The notes below the pieces were generated by a model, which did no database searches, was not told where the DNA came from, and saw only the letters and a program-made list of their open reading frames with translations. DNA of 8,502 bases, from the NCBI GenBank assembly GCA_964646495.1, contig CAZYEO010000098.1:1-8502 (forward strand). Direction: 5' to 3'. The stretch comes from HGM05232 sp964646495 (GTDB lineage: Bacteria; Bacteroidota; Bacteroidia; Bacteroidales; Muribaculaceae). Both the position numbers and the translations under genes were made by a program. Below, piece by piece: positions 1 to 6,700 of the stretch (its first letter is position 1; each line of letters starts with the position of its first letter).

Positions 1-1111
1 CACCCTCGCTGCTTTACTTCAAATAAATGGGTACAAAGTAGGACTATATACATCTCCACACCTTATAGATTTTCGAGAGAGGATAAGGATAAATGGTGAA
101 ATGATACCGAAGGATAAGGTTGTAAAATTTATTGAGAAATATGAAAGAATAAAAGATGCAGAATATAATCCCTCTTTTTTTGAATTAACTATGATGATGG
201 CATTTGACTACTTCCGCAATGAGAAGGTGGATATTGCTATTATTGAGGTGGGAATGGGAGGACGGTTAGATAGCACGAATATTATTACTCCTAGCATGTG
301 TATTATTACCAATATATCTTATGATCATACACAATTCCTTGGCGATACACTTCCTAAAATTGCTTTTGAGAAAGCCGGTATCATTAAATCTGATATTCCG
401 GTAATAATCGGAGAAGCGTCCAATAATGAAGTGCGTGAGGTGTTTGAAAAAAGAGCTTCCGATATAGGTGCTCCTATATATTTCAGTGAGGATACTCCTG
501 AAGTTTTGACACACGAGAGAAGCAATGGGACACTTAATGTCACTACTAAAAATTATGGTAAGATTCTCCCACAATTATCAGGCGAATGTCAAATCAAAAA
601 TATAAATACAATTCTGTGTGCCGTATCTCACTTAAATGAAATAGGAATACATATAAAACCAGATACCATCGCTGAGGCATTTAGCTCAGTATGCTCTCGT
701 ACCGGATTAATGGGACGTTGGATGAAAGTGGGCGATTCTCCGTTGGTGGTATGTGATACAGGGCATAATGTAGGAGGATTCCAATATATTACGCATCAAT
801 TACGTGAAGAAAAATATGACACTCTTCATATTGTAATAGGCTTTGTGAATGACAAAGATATATCTCATATACTTGATATGATGCCTAAAGATGCCATTTA
901 TTATTTTGCTCAAGCCTCAATCCCCCGGGCATTAAATTCGGATGATTTAACCGAATTGGCTCATACCAAGGGATTAAATGGCAATAGCTATCATTCTGTG
1001 AAAGAGGCATATAAAGCTGCTATTGTTAATAGTATTCCCTCTGATATGATATATGTGGGAGGTAGTACGTTTGTCGTAGCAGATTTTTTAGAATTTATTT
1101 CGATGCAATAA
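1..1111 (+). CDS. folC: Bifunctional folylpolyglutamate synthase / dihydrofolate synthase, 5'-truncated by the window edge
   Basis: FolC is a cytoplasmic Mur-ligase-like enzyme that uses ATP to join glutamate to dihydropteroate and to add further glutamates to tetrahydrofolate. The open frame runs unbroken from base 2, giving 369 visible residues. Before the first ATG (base 101) it already encodes conserved FolC sequence (LYTSPHL, then FRERIRING), so that ATG is internal. The P-loop (GTNGKGS-type), which in this family lies just before the first visible residues, should be immediately outside the window; about 55 residues are missing. Visible motifs are EVGMGGRLD from residue 82, the SYDH segment with D108/H109, FEKAGI, and in the C-terminal domain MGRW and CDTGHN (251-256). 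CDTGHN stands where many homologues have DGAHN; from memory the CDTGHN form also occurs in Bacteroides FolC. The TAA stop lies inside the 3' end of the convergent ridA. Function is assigned from motifs and is nearly certain. Confidence 0.95.
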   Translation, partial: TLAALLQINGYKVGLYTSPHLIDFRERIRINGEMIPKDKVVKFIEKYERIKDAEYNPSFFELTMMMAFDYFRNEKVDIAIIEVGMGGRLDSTNIITPSMCIITNISYDHTQFLGDTLPKIAFEKAGIIKSDIPVIIGEASNNEVREVFEKRASDIGAPIYFSEDTPEVLTHERSNGTLNVTTKNYGKILPQLSGECQIKNINTILCAVSHLNEIGIHIKPDTIAEAFSSVCSRTGLMGRWMKVGDSPLVVCDTGHNVGGFQYITHQLREEKYDTLHIVIGFVNDKDISHILDMMPKDAIYYFAQASIPRALNSDDLTELAHTKGLNGNSYHSVKEAYKAAIVNSIPSDMIYVGGSTFVVADFLEFISMQ

Positions 1112-1472
1112 CTTCTATTTCGACGAGAACATTCATAGGCAAATCACGGACTGCAAATGCCGAACGAGCAGGATGTGGGGCTTTAAACTGAGCCGCATAA
1201 ACTTTATTCATTTCGGCAAACAATGATATATCAGCCAAGAAAACAGTGCTCTTTACAACATTATCAAGTGTGCACCCCTCAACAGCCAGAATTTCTTTGA
1301 TATTTGTTATTGATTGCATAGTTTGTGCTTCTATCCCCTCCACAACTTTCCCATCAATAGGGTTAATGGGAAGTTGTCCTGATACGAATATTAATTCACC
1401 ACTTGTTTTTATGGCTTGGCTATAAGGGAAAGATGTCGTTTTATTATTTGCTGTTCTTATTTCTTGTTTCAT
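1095..1472 (-). CDS. ridA: RidA family 2-iminobutanoate/2-iminopropanoate deaminase
   Basis: RidA (YjgF/YER057c/UK114 family) is a small cytosolic homotrimer that hydrolyses reactive enamine/imine intermediates released by PLP enzymes such as threonine dehydratase, giving 2-oxo acids and ammonia. The 125-residue length is typical. Family landmarks are PYSQA (16-20), FVSGQLPINP (29-38), the helix starting EAQTMQS (48-54), and the C-terminal PARSAF with R103, followed by LVEIEVIA with E119. R103 and E119 match the catalytic or ligand-binding Arg and Glu of E. coli RidA, and Y17 matches its conserved Tyr. It starts with ATG 13 bp after the stop of the upstream yihY-like gene, so the two are probably co-transcribed. 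Its last 17 bp overlap the 3' end of folC on the opposite strand. No separate promoter was seen. The substrate in this organism is inferred from the family. Confidence 0.95.
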   Translation of the reverse strand: MKQEIRTANNKTTSFPYSQAIKTSGELIFVSGQLPINPIDGKVVEGIEAQTMQSITNIKEILAVEGCTLDNVVKSTVFLADISLFAEMNKVYAAQFKAPHPARSAFAVRDLPMNVLVEIEVIASK

Positions 1473-1485
1473 ATAAAAATTGGTT

Positions 1486-2844
1486 TTATTTTTCTTTTAA
1501 GATGGACTCGATGTGCATATTTTTTAATAGTATATCATTTTTTGTATCCGTGATTCTATCATATATTGAATTATAATTTACAATAGTTTCTTTGAATCTA
1601 CTACCTAAATTCGGAATGAAATTTGATTGGCCACTGCTGTTTATTTTATTAAGAGCATATCCAATGGATATATGTTGGATATCCTCTGCCGGTTGATAGG
1701 CAAGTGTACTGTCATCGGTTTCAAAAATAACAATTGATACAAGTCCTGCTTCAACCAATCGATCGACTATAGTTCCGACAAGTCGTATCGGTATGTCGTA
1801 ATTACGGGATATTTCAGATTTGCTATATGGCTTTTCATCCGCTGAAAAACGTTTTACGATCACTGTCATTATTATTATCGTAACCAGATCAAAATATTTA
1901 GGTGATATACCATTAATTGTGTCTTGGAAATTAAACCTGAAAATATTTTGAGAAGAATATGTCAATACTACACCCGATAAACAGATAAGCCATGTGAGCT
2001 GTAACCATATAAGTAATAATGGTAAAAATGCGAAGCTACCGTATATTGCATTATATTTAGACACATATACTTGTCCTGTGACAAATAACCATTGGAGTAA
2101 TTGGAATGCTGTGCCACATAATATTCCTGCAATCAGGGCATATTTAAATTTTACTTTTGTATATGGTATCAACATGAAAGTTCCGGTAAAGAATAGCCAT
2201 GTTAAAATATATGGAGCTGTATCGAGGATTGTACTTACAATTGGAGAAAGAAAACTATTGTTTGCTGATGATGCCGACATAAAGATTGAAATTCCGCTTG
2301 CACAGATAATAAGTATCGGCAAAATAAGAAATATGGCAGTATAATCGGTTAATTTGCGATAAAATGAGCGTCCCTTTTTTATTCCCCAAATATGATTGAA
2401 AGCATCTTCTACGCTACTCATCAAGCTAATTAATGTCCACATTAAGAATATAATTCCAATTCCTACAAAAATTCCTGTAGATGATTGTGTGAGATATGAA
2501 TCAACAAATCGAAATGCAGTTTCGAGTGCTTTGGATTGAGCCGGAAAATATTTAAATAATTCAGTTTGTAGAAGATTTTGAAATCCGAATCCCTTTCCTA
2601 TTGCAAATATTAGTGCTAATGCAGGCACTATTGCAAGTAGGGTATAATATGTGAGTCCACATGCCTTTAATTGCAAATTTTTATCTAAGAAAGAACGTAT
2701 TGAAAGATTTACCGTTTTTATAATATCAATCCACCAATTGCTTTTTGTGTCATTCCACACGCCACTTGTGCAATATTCATAAGAATTCAATGCCTCATTT
2801 CTTAAAGCAACGATTATTCTTTGTATGGAATCAAACAGTTTCAA
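1486..2844 (-). CDS. YihY/BrkB family inner-membrane protein with C-terminal winged-helix domain
   Basis: This 452-residue protein belongs to the YihY/virulence factor BrkB family (Pfam Virul_fac_BrkB). The family consists of multi-pass inner-membrane proteins with no settled function; early annotation as RNase BN is wrong for it. A soluble N-terminus of about 55 residues precedes the family core, which starts with QLKACGLTYYTLLAIVPALA (58-77). About six hydrophobic segments can be seen near 62-83, 123-145, 167-190, 210-230, 236-257 and 270-297, with the conserved YNAIYGSFAFLPLLLIWLQL stretch at 264-283. After the last segment, residues about 314-385 look like a winged-helix domain (YSKSEISRNYDIPIRLVGTI, then VDRLVEAGLV), an extension I recall from Bacteroidota homologues. 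The only plausible start is TTG: an in-frame TAA lies 15 bp upstream and there is no ATG in frame before the core. The N-terminal length fits the family. ridA follows 13 bp downstream. Confidence 0.9.
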   Translation of the reverse strand: MKLFDSIQRIIVALRNEALNSYEYCTSGVWNDTKSNWWIDIIKTVNLSIRSFLDKNLQLKACGLTYYTLLAIVPALALIFAIGKGFGFQNLLQTELFKYFPAQSKALETAFRFVDSYLTQSSTGIFVGIGIIFLMWTLISLMSSVEDAFNHIWGIKKGRSFYRKLTDYTAIFLILPILIICASGISIFMSASSANNSFLSPIVSTILDTAPYILTWLFFTGTFMLIPYTKVKFKYALIAGILCGTAFQLLQWLFVTGQVYVSKYNAIYGSFAFLPLLLIWLQLTWLICLSGVVLTYSSQNIFRFNFQDTINGISPKYFDLVTIIIMTVIVKRFSADEKPYSKSEISRNYDIPIRLVGTIVDRLVEAGLVSIVIFETDDSTLAYQPAEDIQHISIGYALNKINSSGQSNFIPNLGSRFKETIVNYNSIYDRITDTKNDILLKNMHIESILKEK

Positions 2845-2877
2845 AATATATATTGGTTATTCATGATTATAAATAAA

Positions 2878-3254
2878 AAACAGAGCAGCTATAAGCCGGG
2901 TTATGTAGACCCCTTCACAATGTGCCGAAGTCCGCTTGTCATTTATCTGAATGTTATGTTGCCACAACATTTTAGCAGTCTACCCCTCGACAATGGGCGA
3001 GTAACCCTTAAATGCCGATATACTTGACCTTGCAACTCATAAGGCATGCGGCAAGATATGTCGCCATATCTCCCGGTGAGCTCTTACCTCGCCTTTTCAC
3101 CCTTACCGATTCAGAAATCTGAAACCGGCGGTAATTTTCTGTCACACTACTCTACTCTTGCGAATAGCTTCCCGTTAGGAAATATGATACTCTGTGTTGC
3201 CCGGACTTTCCTCACGCGGCATATATCCGCGAGCGACAAGCCACCGCTCTGTTT
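2878..3254 (-). ncRNA. rnpB: RNase P RNA (bacterial type A)
   Basis: This is the catalytic RNA of RNase P, which removes the 5' leader from precursor tRNAs together with the RnpA protein. The diagnostic conserved region I, GAGGAAAGTCCGGGC on the minus strand, lies at 3199-3213. The matching 3' conserved region, ACATAACCCGGCTTAT, is near 2890-2905. The ends are set by the P1 helix: AAACAGAGC at the 5' end (3246-3254) pairs perfectly over 9 bp with GCTCTGTTT at the 3' end (2878-2886). The resulting length of about 377 nt fits type A RNase P RNA. A clear Bacteroidota -7 box lies 8 bp upstream. The 3' end runs into a T-rich stretch (TTTTTTATTT) 33 bp before the yihY-like gene. Ends may be off by a few bases. 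No protein-coding frame here is credible. Confidence 0.95.
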
Positions 3255-3261
3255 ATTTATG

Positions 3262-3269
3262 CAAAGGTA
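3262..3269 (-). promoter_or_regulatory. -7 box of the rnpB promoter
   Basis: The minus strand reads TACCTTTG, an exact match to the Bacteroidota -7 consensus TAnnTTTG, followed by CATAAATAAACAGAGC. Transcription starting 5-9 bases later would begin at or just before the first base of the RNase P P1 helix. No good TTTG -33 element lies 19-21 bases upstream; the nearest TTTG is only 11 bases away. The call rests on the -7 box and its placement. Confidence 0.75.
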
Positions 3270-3314
3270 ATAAAAGAATACAAATGATTATGATAAATTG
3301 TTTTTAGATTATAG

Positions 3315-3360
3315 AAAAAACAATATCCCATGATTTGCATTTCTGCTTCATGGGATATTG
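3315..3360 (-). terminator. Intrinsic terminator of the histone H1-like gene
   Basis: CAATATCCCATGA (3348-3360 read on the minus strand) pairs perfectly over 13 bp with TCATGGGATATTG (3321-3333). The 14-base loop can form an inner GCA/TGC stem capped by GAAA. A run of six T follows directly on the minus strand (3315-3320). It lies 43 bp after the H1-like stop and before the rnpB promoter, so it should insulate rnpB from upstream transcription. Confidence 0.9.
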
Positions 3361-3364
3361 ATAT

Positions 3365-3403
3365 AAAAGCTATCTCCTCCAAAAATGGGCGTAGATGGCT
3401 TTT
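3365..3403. repeat. Imperfect inverted repeat after the H1-like gene, possible second terminator
   Basis: AAAAGCTATCT (3365-3375) and AGATGGCTTTT (3393-3403) form an 11-bp stem. It contains one G-U wobble in plus-strand RNA, which becomes one C/A mismatch in minus-strand RNA. On the plus strand a T-rich stretch (TAATTTTTAG) follows, but no plus-strand gene precedes it. On the minus strand it sits just after the H1-like stop and before the stronger hairpin, so it could be an accessory terminator or a 3' end stabiliser. The role is uncertain. Confidence 0.4.
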
Positions 3404-3579
3404 TAATTTTTAGATGCTTCGAGAGATTGTTTTCTGAATTCCTTCATTAATTTTTCAATCTCCAAGGATGCTTTACGTGCACGTGTACCAGCAGCTTTGT
3501 TTCCATTCTCGATTTGAGCTGCTGCGTCTTTGTTAAATGCAGCGATAGATGTACTGATTTGAGCTAATAGATCTTTCAT
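3403..3579 (-). CDS. Histone H1-like protein (Hc1-type, Bacteroidota), 58 aa
   Basis: The frame encodes a 58-residue, lysine-rich, probably all-helical protein that starts MKDLLAQIST and contains the signature GNKAAGTRARKASLEIEKLM (26-45), then KEFRKQSLEASKN at the C-terminus. I recognise this as the short histone H1-like protein widely present in Bacteroidota (Hc1-like family). It is thought to bind DNA and help organise the nucleoid, but its exact role is not established. By my count it has 8 Lys and 3 Arg against 7 Asp/Glu, so the net charge is positive. It has no signal peptide or membrane segment. The ATG start is supported by a consensus promoter about 25-50 bp upstream, and the gene is followed by a strong intrinsic terminator, so it is a self-contained single-gene unit. 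Its shortness means that gene finders with a 60-residue cutoff would miss it. Confidence 0.9.
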   Translation of the reverse strand: MKDLLAQISTSIAAFNKDAAAQIENGNKAAGTRARKASLEIEKLMKEFRKQSLEASKN

Positions 3580-3604
3580 TGTTATTCAATTTTAAATTAC
3601 GATA

Positions 3605-3634
3605 CAAATATATATTTTTTTTATCAAGTGCAAA
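3605..3634 (-). promoter_or_regulatory. Predicted promoter of the histone H1-like gene
   Basis: On the minus strand TTTG (3631-3634) is followed after 18 bases by TATATTTG (3605-3612), an exact TAnnTTTG -7 box; the spacing is one base shorter than the usual 19-21. Transcription would start around 3598, giving a leader of about 20 nt before the ATG at 3579. There is no GGAGG-type Shine-Dalgarno in the leader, which is usual for this phylum. Confidence 0.75.
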
Positions 3635-3710
3635 AATTGTGGATAAATATAATTGAAAAAAACGGCTTAAATCCACGATTTTACGTGTTTTTTGGTTACT
3701 TATGAACGAA

Positions 3711-3744
3711 AATACCCGCGCCGATTTTAATCAACGCGGGTATT
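3711..3744 (-). terminator. Intrinsic terminator of the pyruvate:ferredoxin oxidoreductase gene
   Basis: The GC-rich arms AATACCCGCG and CGCGGGTATT (3711-3720 and 3735-3744) pair perfectly over 10 bp. In minus-strand RNA the 14 bases between them extend this by five more pairs (UUGAU with AUCGG) to a UAAA tetraloop, giving a continuous stem of 15 bp. The arm ends in TT followed by TTCGTTC, so the T tract is short. It lies 32 bp after the stop codon. Confidence 0.8.
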
Positions 3745-3776
3745 GGATTTTAGAGATAATATATAGCTCTGTTTTT

Positions 3777-6700
3777 TTATTTTACAGCTTCAGGATCTTG
3801 ACCCCATTGTTGCTGAGCTAAACGACGATAGTTATTGTATCTCCATTGAGCATTTTCTTTTGCAGCTTGGAATAATTGCTCTGCTTCAGCAGGATATTGT
3901 TTCATTACTGATGCATAGCGTACTTCTCCTTTGAGGAACGATTCAAAGTTGTCCCAATTAGGAGCTTTACTATCCAAAGTGAATGGGTTTTTCCCTTCAG
4001 CTTCTAATGTAGGATTATAGCGCCATAGATGCCAATATCCACATTCTACTGCTTGCGATTGTTCTTCTTGAGCTTTGCCCATTCCTGCTTTTAAGCCGTG
4101 GCTGATACAGGGAGAGTAAGCAATTATAATTGAAGGTCCATCATAAGCCTCTGCTTCGCGAATTGCTTTAAGAGTTTGTGCTTGGTCTGCTCCCATTGCT
4201 ACCTGGGCAGCATAAACGTAGCCATATGTCGATGCTATAAGTCCAAGATCTTTTTTGCGGATACGTTTTCCAGATGCAGCAAATTTAGCAATTGCTCCTA
4301 TTGGAGTAGCTTTTGAAGCTTGACCCCCAGTGTTAGAATATACTTCAGTGTCAAGGACTAAAATATTTACATTTTTGCCAGATGCAAGTACATGATCAAG
4401 TCCACCAAATCCGATGTCGTAAGAAGCACCATCACCACCAATAATCCATTGTGAGCGTTTTACAAGATAATGGCTTAATTCACTTATTTGCTTACAAATA
4501 TCGCAAGTACATGCCTTCACAAGAGGATTAATCTTATTTGCAAGTTCTTTGGTTACATCAGCATTCTCACGGTTTTCAATCCATTCATTGAATAGTCCTT
4601 TTAATTCATCTGAACAGCAAGAACATGTTTGAGCTTCAGTCATGAGTTTTACAAGGCGTTCGCGCATTTTTTCATTTGCAAGTACCATACCCATACCAAA
4701 TTCGCAGAAATCTTCAAATAATGAATTAGCCCAAGCCGGGCCTTGACCTCTTTCGTTTGTAGTATAAGGGGTAGATGGAACAGAACCAGAGTAGATTGAG
4801 CTACATCCGGTAGCGTTAGCCACCATTTCACGGTCACCAAATAATTGAGTAATTAACTTCACGTATGGAGTTTCACCACAACCTGAACAAGCTCCGGAGA
4901 ACTCGAATAAAGGAGTAGCAAATTGCGAATTTTTCACGTTTGCTTTTACATCAACAAGATTTTGTTTGCTTGTAACGTGGTCGATACAGTAATCCCAAAG
5001 GTTTTGTTTCTCTAATTGAGTTTCTAATGGTCTCATTTTAAGAGCTAAATTACCTTTCTTGCCAGGACATACATCCACACAGTTTCCACAACCAAGACAG
5101 TCGAGTTCATCAATTACTTGAGCAAAACGCATTTCAGCAAATGATTTTCCGATAGCAGCAAGTGTATCATTTTCTCCAAATGGAGAATTAGCCATTTCTT
5201 CTGTAGTTAATACAAATGGGCGTATTGAAGCGTGAGGACAAACATAAGCACACTTGTTACACTGAATACAATTTTCAGGAATCCATTCAGGTACAAACGC
5301 TGCAACTCCACGTTTCTCATATTTTGCTGTTCCTTGTTCCCAAGTACCGTCAGCAATATCTTTGAATGTAGAAACTGGAAGTAAGTCGCCATCTTGTGCA
5401 TTGATAGGATGCACTACATTATTGATAAATGCAGGATTATCATTACTGTTTTCTTTCTCAACAGATAAATCAGCCCATGCTGGATCTATAGTAAGTTGTT
5501 TATATTCTCCACCACGGTCTACGGCAGCATAATTCTTGTTTACAATGTCTTCCCCTTTTTTACCGTATGATTTGACAATGAATTTCTTCATTTGCTCAAT
5601 CGCAAGTTCAACAGGAATAACTTCTGTAATGCGGAAGAAAGCCGATTGTAGAATAGTATTCGTACGGTTGCCCAATCCTATTTCTTGAGCTATCTTAGTA
5701 GCGTTGATATAATATAATGTTATATCATTTTGAGCAAGATATTTCTTTACGCGAGCCGGTAGGTTCTTAGCAAGTTCTTCACCTTCCCATATTGTATTTA
5801 GAAGGAACGTTCCACCTTTTTGAAGTCCACGAGTTACATCATACATATGTAGATATGCCTGAACGTGACATGCCACGAAGTTTGGTGTATTTACTAAGTA
5901 TGTTGAGCGTATTGGGTCATCACCGAAACGAAGGTGTGAACATGTGAAACCTCCAGATTTTTTAGAGTCGTATGAGAAATATGCTTGGCAATATTTGTTA
6001 GTATTGTCTCCAATAATTTTCACCGAGTTTTTGTTGGCTCCAACCGTACCGTCAGCTCCAAGTCCGTAAAATTTAGCTTGAGACATTCCTTTGCCGCCAA
6101 GTGCTATTTCTTCTTCTTGTGGAAGAGAAGTAAATGTAACATCATCAACGATACCGATTGTAAAGCCGTTTTTAGGCATCGGAAGTGCGAGGTTATCATA
6201 TACTGCGAATATTTGTGCAGGAGTTGTATCCTTAGATCCCAAACCGTAACGACCACCAACTATCACAGGAGCATTTTCTTTGCCATAGAAGCAATCTTTT
6301 ACATCAAGATATAATGGTTCGCCGTTTGCACCAGGTTCTTTTGTGCGATCAAGTACTGCTATACGCTTTGCAGTTGCAGGTACTGCTGCAAGGAAGTGCT
6401 TAGCAGAGAATGGACGATATAGATGAACGCATACAAGACCAACTTTTTCCCCTTTGGCGGTGAGGTGGTCGATTGCTTCTTTTGTGGCTTCTGTTACAGA
6501 ACCCATTGCTATAATTACTCTTTCGGCGTCAACGGCTCCGTAGTAATCAAACAATCCGTATTTACGCCCTGTAATAGCCGAAATTTTATTCATATAATCT
6601 TCTACAATTGCAGGTACTGCATCGTAGTAGTTATTGCATGATTCACGATGTTGGAAGAATACATCAGGGTTTTCAGCCATACCGCGTGCAACAGGATGTT

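Noticed and set aside
266..574. Two minus-strand frames opposite folC.
   Set aside because: They are shadows of a strongly conserved folC segment with no independent support.
101..1111. ATG at base 101 as the true start of folC.
   Set aside because: The same frame upstream of it encodes conserved FolC residues and is open to the window edge, so the gene simply begins outside the window.
1994..2344. Plus-strand frame of 116 codons opposite the yihY-like gene.
   Set aside because: It overlaps the conserved membrane core of the minus-strand protein and shows no recognisable domain.
2821..3270. Two plus-strand open frames of 68 and 74 codons (2821-3027 and 3046-3270).
   Set aside because: They lie antisense to the RNase P RNA, whose conserved regions and closing P1 helix are clear. 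Their translations show no family resemblance and carry compositional noise typical of structured RNA genes.
4649..5401. Alternative minus-strand frames at 4649-4840 and 5207-5401.
   Set aside because: They are shifted readings of the oxidoreductase gene over its conserved iron-sulfur and thiamine domains; there is no sign of a frameshift there.
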